Shown one piece after another: positions 30,163-36,531 of a DNA stretch of 36,531 nucleotides (its first letter is position 1; each line of letters begins with the position of its first letter). Source of the stretch: a virus. The DNA is taken from IMG/VR virus record IMGVR_UViG_3300035698_017492, positions 1 to 36,531 of that record, one strand, 5' to 3'. Both the position numbers and the translations under genes were made by a program. The notes beneath the pieces were generated by a model. It was not told where the DNA came from and did no database searches. It saw only the letters and a list, made by a program, of their open reading frames with translations.

Positions 30163-32725
30163 CTTGTGAAACCCCTCGAATCTTTGAACGAACAGACATA
30201 TTACTATCAGCAGCACCTAGCCACACTTCAACAATTCTTGCATCGCTTTCTAAATATGTTTGTTGTTTTGTGGCTACCAATGGCTGCCCTTCATAGTGTA
30301 GCTTCAGTGAAAAGTCTCCACCATTTAATTTGTTTCCAACACCACTAAAAGTTTCCCCTTCATGTACAACTGCCCATCCGGTTTTCTCAACAGACCCACC
30401 ACTCGCAAGTGTAGGTTCTCCTGTTGTTGTATTAATACCATCGGAAGAGTATCCACCACTATCTCCACTTACATTGTCATTCCCACCTCCACCATTAAGT
30501 AAATAGTTACCAGCCAGGGTAAACAATTGTTTACCAAAACTTGCGGTAGCCCCAGCAGCGGCTTCTGTGAATGGTTTTACAAGAGCAATTCGAATTGCTT
30601 CATAGTACACTTCTTCAAGCATATCCATGACAGAGTCTTTCCAATTACCCCAGTCTTTAATCATGTTCATTGTACTTTGTTCCATAATGCCTTGAAGACT
30701 TGTTTGAAAATCCTGGAATTTTGCTAATGTTTCCGCAGTAAATCCATCATATGCATCACCAACTTCATCACTCATATTTTCAACAGCTTGCGGAATATCA
30801 TCCATGATATTTAACAATCCAACTGTCTGAGATTTTAAGTCTGCAACAATCTCAAATGCAGGATCACTAGGTTTGAGTTTCTTAGATATGTTATTAAGCC
30901 AGAATATGAAAGACTCCATATCACTTTTAGCTTGATTTATATTCGCTGACCATAGTTCGGAAAAAGCTTGACCCGTCGCTCCTTTTACTACTTTACCGAG
31001 TTCATCAATCTTAGATATAAACTCATCAGCTTTTAGAATCGGATTATTGAAAGTATTACTAAGTTTCTTTTCTAGTTTATCAAGCATGCCATAAGTACCT
31101 GAAAACCCACTAGCAAAATTATCAGAAATATTAGTATTTCCTAAAGTTAGATTCTTTAGAACATTAACTATTCCAAGTGTCACACCTATCACATCTTTTG
31201 CATAGTCTACAAGGCTTCTTGCCATATGACTTAAGGCTTCTTGCCAAAACTTCTGAAAATGTACAAGAAACTTATTAAATACTGATGCCATCTTATTCCA
31301 GGCTTCAGAAAAAATCTCAACAAATGATTGAAGCACATCACGCATGCCCCCAAAATTAGTTCTCCACACTGTTGCTATAGAGTATATTCCAGCAGCTATA
31401 ATTGCAATAATCGCAACAATAGGAAACATCCCAGATACTAATAAGGTAACTGATACTATAGCAGCTTTAATAAACAGAATTGCTTTAATCAACAAGCCCA
31501 TAGATAATAGGACAGGCCCAACAGCTGCTACAAAGATTCCCCAACTTATAATTGATTTCTTAGTAGAGTCATCTAATGCAATAAACCACAATGTGACAGT
31601 CTTTATAATATTCCCAATTTTGATCATTGCTGGTTGAAGTTGCTCACCTATATCTTCCTTCAAAGCTATTAAGTGGTTCTTAACAATCGTCATTTTATTT
31701 GCAAAAGCTACTAATTGTTTCTCAGCTACATTCTTTGTAGTTCCACCAGCTGCTTTCAGATCTCTGTGATATCCTCTTATTGCTTTTGACATACCTAATA
31801 ACGGTGTAATAGCTTTTTGACTACGGGCTTCAAACCCAAGTAAATCAAGCTGCATGGCTTTAGATTCAGGTGATAAATTTGACATTGATTTCGTCAAATC
31901 TTCAATGATGTCAGCCATATCTCTATAATTTCCATTCACGTCGAATAGATCAACATTTGCAGCTTTCCATGCTTGACGATTGTCTCGAAAGCCTTTAGTC
32001 ATTAGTCTAAGCATTCTGCCAAACATGTTTCCAGCTTCCTCTGCTTTGATTCCCTGATCTGCATATGCAGATAAAACTGCAACCCCTTCCTCCACCTGAA
32101 TGTTCATAAACTTCATCGCAGCACCTGCATCGGATGTCAATGCCTTCGCAAATTGTTCAGTTTTGGCATTAGCCAATGAGTTTGCCTTTACAAGTACATC
32201 AGTAACTCGTGTAAGGTTTGTTAAATTTTGTTGAGAATCCTTAACAGTTAAACCTAAGGAGCTTTGTGCATCTGTTGCAAGATCTGTAGCTTTTGCCATA
32301 TCAAATGCACCAGCAGTCGCGAATGCTAAGACTTGAGGAAGTGCTGCAATTGATTGTTCAGCGTCTAAACCAGCAGATGCCAAGAAGAAATATGATTCAG
32401 CCAATTCACTTGATGACTTAACCCCCGTCAATGAAAGACTTCTTGCGGTTGCACTCATCTCTTCTTGCATACCGCTAGATACATTACCCATTATTGCTAA
32501 ACTTTCAGTCATTTTTAAATCAAACTCACTGAAAGCTTTCACAGAGCTTCGAGCCATCAAAGCTAATGGAGCAGTGATATAAAGTGACATACGCTTACCT
32601 GCAGACTCAAACTTTGCCGCAGTTACTTTCAGCCTTTTCTCAATACTTTTTGTAGTACGAATATATTGATTAGCATCGAGCTTCAGATGAACTAATAAAT
32701 TTCCAAGATCTAAGCCAAAGGCCAT
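30155..32725 (-). CDS. Tail tape measure protein
   Basis: Start taken at 32725 (MAFGLDLGNLLVHLKLDANQY, 856 aa), with AGGTG five bases upstream; the longer frame from 32782 would overlap the preceding gene. The N-terminal 300 residues match the TP901-type tape measure core: SAFSEFDLKM-like helices, then SYFFLASAGLDAEQSIAALPQVLAFA and MFGRMLRLMTKGF. Hydrophobic segments near 390-460 (including IIAIIAAGIYSIATVW) are the usual membrane-active part, used to pass DNA through the inner membrane. Its length suggests a tail of moderate length. Confidence 0.92.
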   Translation of the reverse strand: MAFGLDLGNLLVHLKLDANQYIRTTKSIEKRLKVTAAKFESAGKRMSLYITAPLALMARSSVKAFSEFDLKMTESLAIMGNVSSGMQEEMSATARSLSLTGVKSSSELAESYFFLASAGLDAEQSIAALPQVLAFATAGAFDMAKATDLATDAQSSLGLTVKDSQQNLTNLTRVTDVLVKANSLANAKTEQFAKALTSDAGAAMKFMNIQVEEGVAVLSAYADQGIKAEEAGNMFGRMLRLMTKGFRDNRQAWKAANVDLFDVNGNYRDMADIIEDLTKSMSNLSPESKAMQLDLLGFEARSQKAITPLLGMSKAIRGYHRDLKAAGGTTKNVAEKQLVAFANKMTIVKNHLIALKEDIGEQLQPAMIKIGNIIKTVTLWFIALDDSTKKSIISWGIFVAAVGPVLLSMGLLIKAILFIKAAIVSVTLLVSGMFPIVAIIAIIAAGIYSIATVWRTNFGGMRDVLQSFVEIFSEAWNKMASVFNKFLVHFQKFWQEALSHMARSLVDYAKDVIGVTLGIVNVLKNLTLGNTNISDNFASGFSGTYGMLDKLEKKLSNTFNNPILKADEFISKIDELGKVVKGATGQAFSELWSANINQAKSDMESFIFWLNNISKKLKPSDPAFEIVADLKSQTVGLLNIMDDIPQAVENMSDEVGDAYDGFTAETLAKFQDFQTSLQGIMEQSTMNMIKDWGNWKDSVMDMLEEVYYEAIRIALVKPFTEAAAGATASFGKQLFTLAGNYLLNGGGGNDNVSGDSGGYSSDGINTTTGEPTLASGGSVEKTGWAVVHEGETFSGVGNKLNGGDFSLKLHYEGQPLVATKQQTYLESDARIVEVWLGAADSNMSVRSKIRGVSQGG

Positions 32726-32753
32726 GTTTACACCTATTGTATGGTTGTGATTA

Positions 32754-33077
32754 TTACTTTTTAATTCCGAGCCATGATGCAATACTGCTTTTCATACTTT
32801 GTAATTTCTTTTGTCGTGATACTGGAGCTGGTTTTTTAAATTTAACTAGATAATCATCGAGCTTTATATTCTTTGGGTTCTTCACATTTGCTTGTACAAA
32901 TACTTTTGCTATCTGTGCAAGAAAATAATCCTCTCGATGAAACGCGTTTATGTCATCATCAAGATACTGCATCCAATCGAGAAACTCTGTACTAGTCGTC
33001 TCATCCTGACAACGCTGCTTCGACATATGCAAATGTGAAGCAAGGCGATGCCAGTTAAGAGTTTCTCCATTTAGTCG
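32754..33077 (-). CDS. T part of the G-T tail assembly chaperone, reached by -1 frameshift
   Basis: The frame runs 107 codons from the slippery site to 32754 and has no credible start of its own: the first ATG (about 33026) has no ribosome site and lies inside conserved sequence. It reads RLNGETLNWHRLASHLHMSKQ followed by TSTEFLDWMQYL and EDYFLAQIAKVFVQAN, a pattern of lambda T/DUF4035-type chaperone ends. It is made only as a fusion to the G part (223 aa in all). The fusion binds tape measure and tail tube subunits during tail assembly and is absent from the finished tail. Confidence 0.85.
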   Translation of the reverse strand, partial: RLNGETLNWHRLASHLHMSKQRCQDETTSTEFLDWMQYLDDDINAFHREDYFLAQIAKVFVQANVKNPKNIKLDDYLVKFKKPAPVSRQKKLQSMKSSIASWLGIKK

Positions 33078-33424
33078 TTTCCCGATTCATCACCATCAGC
33101 ACCTTTATTTAAATTTGACATTGCACTTGCTTTGTCAAAAATATCACCAACTAAACCAGCTGGCCAATCTTGAATCGTAGTGATTGGAACTTTCATATCA
33201 TTTTCATCTTTCAAACAAAGAGCAAGCAATCCACCTTGCAGATTATCATAGCTTGACAACCCTTGTGTCTTACCCGCGTTGTTAAATTTCAGTTTTGATC
33301 CAACTGAATTCAGATATGTATCACGCTCTTTACCTGTAAGCTCATTAATTGTATACTTTTTAGAACTACCATCAAGCTGTTCAATCTCAATCACTTCTGT
33401 TTTCAATTTCAGTGTATATGACAT
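33071..33424 (-). CDS. G-like tail assembly chaperone
   Basis: A 117-aa protein with a beta-rich start (LKLKTEVIEIEQLDGSSKKY) and helical body (LTGKERDTYLNSVG, LLALCL), resembling lambda G-type chaperones. It ends GNKGADGDESGND-like in an acidic tail. Six bases before its stop the frame crosses GGGAAAC, where a share of ribosomes slips to make G-T. AAAGGG precedes the ATG. It sits between tube and tape measure, the usual place. Confidence 0.82.
   Translation of the reverse strand: MSYTLKLKTEVIEIEQLDGSSKKYTINELTGKERDTYLNSVGSKLKFNNAGKTQGLSSYDNLQGGLLALCLKDENDMKVPITTIQDWPAGLVGDIFDKASAMSNLNKGADGDESGND
33077..33083 (-). promoter_or_regulatory. GGGAAAC -1 ribosomal slippery site
   Basis: The heptamer GGGAAAC is in the G_GGA_AAC phase of the G-like gene, the ideal X_XXY_YYZ form, two codons before the stop. 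Slipping back one base enters the T frame exactly. Lambda uses GGGAAAG at the same place. No downstream pseudoknot was worked out. Confidence 0.85.
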
Positions 33425-33440
33425 ACCAGCCCTTTCAATT

Positions 33441-33546
33441 TATTGTTTATGCTTCAATTTATTTATTATTTATTGTTTATGCTTCAATTTATTTATTATT
33501 TATTGTTTATGCTTCAATTTATTTATTATTTATTGTTTATGCTTCA
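33441..33546. repeat. 30-bp tandem repeat, 3.5 copies, between tube and chaperone genes
   Basis: Three exact 30-bp units (33441-33530) plus a 16-bp partial unit that overlaps the last codons of the tube gene. On the minus strand each unit carries GAAGCATAAAC, so the stop of the tube gene is copied in every unit. The rest is A/T rich with ATAAATAATAAATAAA. Confidence 0.97.
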
Positions 33547-33983
33547 GTCATCACTGGAGCAGTTTCAGTTCCACTGGCATTTTGATTTCCTGGAATGATC
33601 TCAACATCTGCCATTGGCTGTGTTCCTTCAGTGTGTGTATTCGGAGTGAAACTTTTAACATGTCCCCAGAATGCAAACGTCGCTGTGTCTGGTAATGTAA
33701 TTGTCATAAGCTGTCGATCATTGATCATTGCACTCATTTCGTCATATAGTGCAGGGTCCCAAGCTACTGAGAGTCCACCAGCTAAAAGAGTTTTCAACTG
33801 TCGTTCTGCAAAAGTTCTCCACGTCGAATTTCGCATCGTCGTCGTATCAATGGCATCTCCACCATCAATCCCAGGAATAGTCACTTCTTTTTCATGCATC
33901 ACCAAAGTCAATACACTTGCGCTAGATAATTCAGAAGAAGAAAAAGATATAGTGGTTTGATAACCATCAGTCATAATAGACAT
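33537..33983 (-). CDS. Major tail tube protein
   Basis: A 148-aa protein with the tail tube pattern: IPGIDGGDAIDTTTMRNSTW, then FAERQLKTLLAGGLSVAWDPALYDEM, ITLPDTATFAFWGHVKSF and the closing MADVEIIPGNQ. These form the beta sandwich and central hairpin that stack into hexamer rings. AAAGG precedes the ATG. Its last codons overlap the first partial unit of the 30-bp repeat. No C-terminal Ig domain as in lambda V. Confidence 0.85.
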   Translation of the reverse strand: MSIMTDGYQTTISFSSSELSSASVLTLVMHEKEVTIPGIDGGDAIDTTTMRNSTWRTFAERQLKTLLAGGLSVAWDPALYDEMSAMINDRQLMTITLPDTATFAFWGHVKSFTPNTHTEGTQPMADVEIIPGNQNASGTETAPVMTEA

Positions 33984-33996
33984 ATTATGTTGCCTT

Positions 33997-34629
33997 TCAA
34001 TTAGTTAGTTCTTTGATTGTTACTAAAAAATTCACGGTAAAATTGGATCTCCTTTTTGCTCCAGGGTCTGTTCCCATGAATGCTATTGGAGTTGTTCTTG
34101 ATATATTTTGAATCAAGTATTCTAAAGATCCAATTGTTATACTTGCAAATCTTACTGCATCAAGTGCAGCAGCAACATTTTCAATCTTTGTATATGCTGC
34201 TGCTTGCGTTTGTGATCTTAATCTTAATTGAATACCTTGATGCTGTATAATACCACCATCCATATATTTGCCATCAGTGACTCCGCCTGTATCATACACT
34301 GCACCACAATTAGTTTTTATTTGATTTCCATCTGGCAGTGATGCTGTGTATAATGGCCATGTTGTTTCATCGGATGGATCGGACATTGTACCAAGTGTTT
34401 CAATTATATACTGTGCGATTATACTTGCAGGTGACCTTTGCAATACTCCCGTTCCTTGAGCAGTTATAGCAAGAGATTTTAAACTGAAAACTCCACTTGA
34501 CATTGCAGCAATTAAATTATTTTCACCGACACTCGTACCAACAGGAACTCTAGATGCCGCGTGTAAATTAAACACACCACCCGTCATTGCAACCATAGAG
34601 TTATTTGATCCAACTATTGTATTACTCAT
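33997..34629 (-). CDS. Tail completion/minor capsid-like protein
   Basis: A 210-aa protein. Residues about 65-210 (SPASIIAQYIIETLG, VYDTGGVTDGKYMDGG, GIQLRLRSQ, YTKIENVAAALDAV) resemble tail-terminator/minor capsid proteins that cap the tube and join tail to head. The first 60 residues are an added region with two similar halves, NNSMVAMTGGVFNLHA and NNLIAAMSSGVFSLKS, unlike normal members. The ATG is followed by the tube gene 13 nt downstream. Confidence 0.6.
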   Translation of the reverse strand: MSNTIVGSNNSMVAMTGGVFNLHAASRVPVGTSVGENNLIAAMSSGVFSLKSLAITAQGTGVLQRSPASIIAQYIIETLGTMSDPSDETTWPLYTASLPDGNQIKTNCGAVYDTGGVTDGKYMDGGIIQHQGIQLRLRSQTQAAAYTKIENVAAALDAVRFASITIGSLEYLIQNISRTTPIAFMGTDPGAKRRSNFTVNFLVTIKELTN

Positions 34630-35117
34630 TATAGCACCGTAATAGTTCGATAAGGTGTAGTCTGTGACAATGTCATTTCCAAAATAGCAGTCGTTCCATC
34701 ATCTACATCGAGTAACTGATAAGTACTTGTTTCACCAGTTTTGAGTTTCCAATTACCTGCACACCACGATTTCATAATCACATCAAGATCTTCAATCTTA
34801 GCGAGTAAGTTTTCACCAACTGGAATATGCAAACTACCAGACTCTTTTGCATAGACTCTATAGGCAACATTCCGCGTCCATACTGCTGAAGGTAAAGACA
34901 GTTGCCACCCACCATCACCATCACTATATGTTCCAGCACCTGCAAGAGCTTCAGCCGCTTGCCACGTAGTATCAGATCCTCTATACCATTTACCTGCATT
35001 TATTCCATCTAATGCTTTTAGGTAAAAGTTTACAGTACCTGTTATGATTGGACTTCCACTTGCCTTTGCAACCAAAGGCAGTGAAAGTATATTAGCTTGT
35101 CCACATAGTACATCCAT
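34629..35117 (-). CDS. Phage structural protein, neck region
   Basis: A 162-aa beta-rich protein with FYLKALDGINAGKWYRGSDTTWQ near 32-54 and YRVYAKESGSLHIPVGENL further on. These resemble uncharacterised head-tail or decoration proteins. It ends inside the next ATG by one base (TAATG). AGGG lies upstream of the start. Function unknown beyond likely virion part. Confidence 0.6.
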   Translation of the reverse strand: MDVLCGQANILSLPLVAKASGSPIITGTVNFYLKALDGINAGKWYRGSDTTWQAAEALAGAGTYSDGDGGWQLSLPSAVWTRNVAYRVYAKESGSLHIPVGENLLAKIEDLDVIMKSWCAGNWKLKTGETSTYQLLDVDDGTTAILEMTLSQTTPYRTITVL

Positions 35118-35121
35118 TTTA

Positions 35122-35541
35122 TTACCCTGTCACAGTTAAGACGATACTTACTTGCAGAGTGTCACCAGAGACTAAAAATCTTTCAACAGACAACGCAACC
35201 GCAAGAACTAGCTTTCCAGTGTCATCAATTGTTGTCCCGAGGAATGCATGTGTTGCGCCATTCCATGTTCCTGATGATGTAAATGTTTGAGTGAGAGATG
35301 TGATTTTCCAATCAAGAGTCCCTGTGGTAGCAGAAGCCCAATCAGTACCATCAGATGCAATTGTGTTTCTTGCATAGCCATCAGCGACAGCCAATTCAGT
35401 AAGATCAGCAAGAGATGCATCTTCAGCAATTGAAGCATCTTCGCATAATCCTAAGTAAAAACTTGCTGGAACTGATTGTTCCTCAGTAAATGCAGTTTCA
35501 AGGATGTATTGTAAACCTTCTTGACATACTTCATCAGACAT
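35122..35541 (-). CDS. Phage structural protein, unknown
   Basis: A 139-aa protein, acidic and Thr/Ser rich: SFYLGLCEDASIAEDASLADLTEL, GYARNTIASDGTDW and a C-terminal SGDTLQVSIVLTV. The pattern is familiar from small proteins found in phage head-tail regions, probably beta-sandwich, without a known job. AAAGGGG stands eight bases before the ATG. Stop is four bases before the next ATG. Confidence 0.65.
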   Translation of the reverse strand: MSDEVCQEGLQYILETAFTEEQSVPASFYLGLCEDASIAEDASLADLTELAVADGYARNTIASDGTDWASATTGTLDWKITSLTQTFTSSGTWNGATHAFLGTTIDDTGKLVLAVALSVERFLVSGDTLQVSIVLTVTG

Positions 35542-35553
35542 AACAATGCCCCT

Positions 35554-35880
35554 TTATATTTTAGTTATCTTCTGTTTCATTTGTACGTGTATTTCTTCTT
35601 TGTATAATTTTGTTCCATCAGGACGAACCTCGACAGAAGCTCTACTTTTGGTAGGATCTATGAATTTGATGCGCTTTGGCTTTTGATTTACAACATTTAC
35701 CTTAGAATCTTTCATCACAATTGCACCACACATTGGGCACCTAATAGATTCTTTGGTAGATACTGCCGCCCATTTTTTGATACCCATGTTACTTTTACAT
35801 GTTGAGCATAGAATTAAATCATGCTCTTGATTTGTTTTACCTTTGATTCCTACAGATACTTTAAATTCATTCAGTGTCAT
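35554..35880 (-). CDS. Small zinc-ribbon protein
   Basis: A 108-aa protein with two CxxC pairs, CSTC near residues 25-28 and CPMC near 48-51, an ordinary zinc ribbon. The C-terminal half is basic (RIKFIDPTKSRASVEVRPDG). It is embedded among structural genes, so a virion or assembly role is as likely as DNA binding. Function unknown. Confidence 0.65.
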   Translation of the reverse strand: MTLNEFKVSVGIKGKTNQEHDLILCSTCKSNMGIKKWAAVSTKESIRCPMCGAIVMKDSKVNVVNQKPKRIKFIDPTKSRASVEVRPDGTKLYKEEIHVQMKQKITKI

Positions 35881-35895
35881 TGTTCAGCCCTTCGA

Positions 35896-36531
35896 TTAGT
35901 TGTTCGTTGTTTGTCGTATGACTACAAAACCATATACTGCATTGACAACTCCACTTGCTGGTATGTATATCTCAACACCTATGTCACCAACTGCAACGAA
36001 CGTTGCAGATAGACCTGTATCTAACATTTGTTGTATGTCACTAGCAGAAACTGATGATACAACTGTTGCACTTTTAAGTAAGTCTAACATTTGTTGTATG
36101 TCACTAGCAGAAACTGATGATACAACTGTTGCACTTTTAAGTAAGTCTAACATTTGTTGAGTATCTGTTTTTGTTGCTGATGCAGAAAACGAAACTTGCA
36201 AACCAGTTTCTAAAAACACTCTAATATCTGTACCAGAAATTGAAGCAGCGAATGCAATTGGTTTGTTTAAATCAACCATCTGACTTGTTTCAGTTTTAGA
36301 AACAGAAGAACTAAACGAAATTGCTTTGAGCAAATCAACCATTTGACTTGTTTCGGTTTTAGTCACTGAAGCAGCCAACGATACTGCTAAGCCTGTTTCT
36401 AAGAATGTTCTAATATCAGTGCCATCAACAGATGCTGCAAAACTCACATCTTTAAGAAGATCAGACATCTGTTTAGTATCTGATTTTGTCACCACAGTAT
36501 TAAGTGTGGATGTCTTCAATAAATCAGACAT
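35896..36531 (-). CDS. 21-residue-repeat structural protein, 5' end cut by the window
   Basis: At least nine consecutive 21-aa units, with consensus QMxDLLKxxxFxxSVxxTDIQ or xFLETGLxVSxxASxTKTDTS, followed by a unique end (IYIPASGVVNAVYGFVVIR). The first Met at 36531 is part of a repeat (MSDLLK), so it is probably not the true start and the gene continues past the window. Two adjacent units at 36020-36145 are identical at the DNA level. The repeat may form beta layers or helical hairpins as in fibrous virion proteins. No family recognised. Confidence 0.7.
   Translation of the reverse strand: MSDLLKTSTLNTVVTKSDTKQMSDLLKDVSFAASVDGTDIRTFLETGLAVSLAASVTKTETSQMVDLLKAISFSSSVSKTETSQMVDLNKPIAFAASISGTDIRVFLETGLQVSFSASATKTDTQQMLDLLKSATVVSSVSASDIQQMLDLLKSATVVSSVSASDIQQMLDTGLSATFVAVGDIGVEIYIPASGVVNAVYGFVVIRQTTNN
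36020..36159 (-). repeat. Exact 63-bp tandem duplication in the repeat protein
   Basis: Two identical 63-bp copies (36020-36082 and 36083-36145), with a further 14 bases of a third. Each codes one 21-aa unit, so recent duplication added a whole unit. Confidence 0.95.

Noticed and set aside
32726-32782. Longer tape measure start at 32782
   Set aside because: It overlaps the T frame and has no ribosome site; 32725 has AGGTG and the typical family beginning.
33441-33546. CRISPR-like array
   Set aside because: The 30-bp units are directly adjacent with no spacers between them, so it is a simple tandem repeat.
33279-33695. Plus-strand ORF with YCLCFNLFII repeats
   Set aside because: It is the antisense reading of the 30-bp repeat and flanking tail genes; no start signal and no family.
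1-36531. tRNA or rRNA genes
   Set aside because: No cloverleaf or rRNA-like segment was recognised by eye in the few gaps; a scan with a covariance model would settle it.

Overview
The window is a piece of an AT-rich double-stranded DNA tailed phage (or prophage) genome. Every credible gene lies on the minus strand, so the gene order reads from position 36531 down to 1. The tail module follows the lambda-like siphovirus order: tail completion, tail tube, G/GT frameshift chaperone, tape measure, M-like, L-like, NlpC/P60 (K-like), J-like. No terminase, portal, capsid, lysis or integrase gene is visible, so the window is incomplete. The host cannot be named. Lambda-type L and J proteins make a Gram-negative host more likely, but that is inference.

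Layout from right to left. (1) 36531-33537: a 21-residue-repeat protein cut by the window edge, a zinc-ribbon protein, small neck or tail-completion proteins and the tail tube protein. (2) 33424-22011: tail assembly chaperone G with a GGGAAAC -1 slippery site giving a G-T fusion, tape measure protein, two tandem M-like paralogues, an unknown protein, a beta-helix tail fibre or spike, a frame-disrupted small gene, a 40-aa basic ORF, L-like protein with four cysteines, a minimal NlpC/P60 peptidase, the J-like tail tip protein and a small tail-linked protein. (3) 21698-14191: ten tightly overlapping carbohydrate genes. They comprise a DUF115/GT42-like protein, GT2-type and other GT-A glycosyltransferases, a sugar nucleotidyltransferase, a two-domain glycosyltransferase, two SAM methyltransferases and a CMP-sialate-synthetase-like cytidylyltransferase. 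The run is interrupted by a 62-bp perfect inverted repeat around a (TA)13 core. (4) A perfect consensus sigma70 promoter at 14085-14113 starts the replication operon. It holds an SNF2-type helicase, small early proteins, a protein with an N-terminal MSESKQS heptapeptide repeat, an SSB-like protein, a terminator-like hairpin, a CHC2-TOPRIM primase fused to an MCM-like helicase, three DNA methyltransferases, a MazG-like NTP pyrophosphohydrolase, and a family A DNA polymerase whose motif A is split by an intein. (5) 343-1: a noncoding or weakly coding tail end with short repeats and dyads.

The replication genes look like a self-sufficient set: primase-helicase, polymerase with proofreading, SSB-like protein and helicase. 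The methyltransferases have no partner restriction enzyme and probably protect or mark the phage genome. The carbohydrate genes abut J by start/stop overlaps and so are probably expressed with late genes, which suggests virion or host-surface glycan modification.

The most unusual items are the TOPRIM-primase/MCM fusion, the active-site intein with two zinc fingers and an atypical Phe-Asn end, the large inverted repeat, the phage glycan operon, and several exact in-frame tandem repeats. All functions are read from motifs by eye; no database search was possible.
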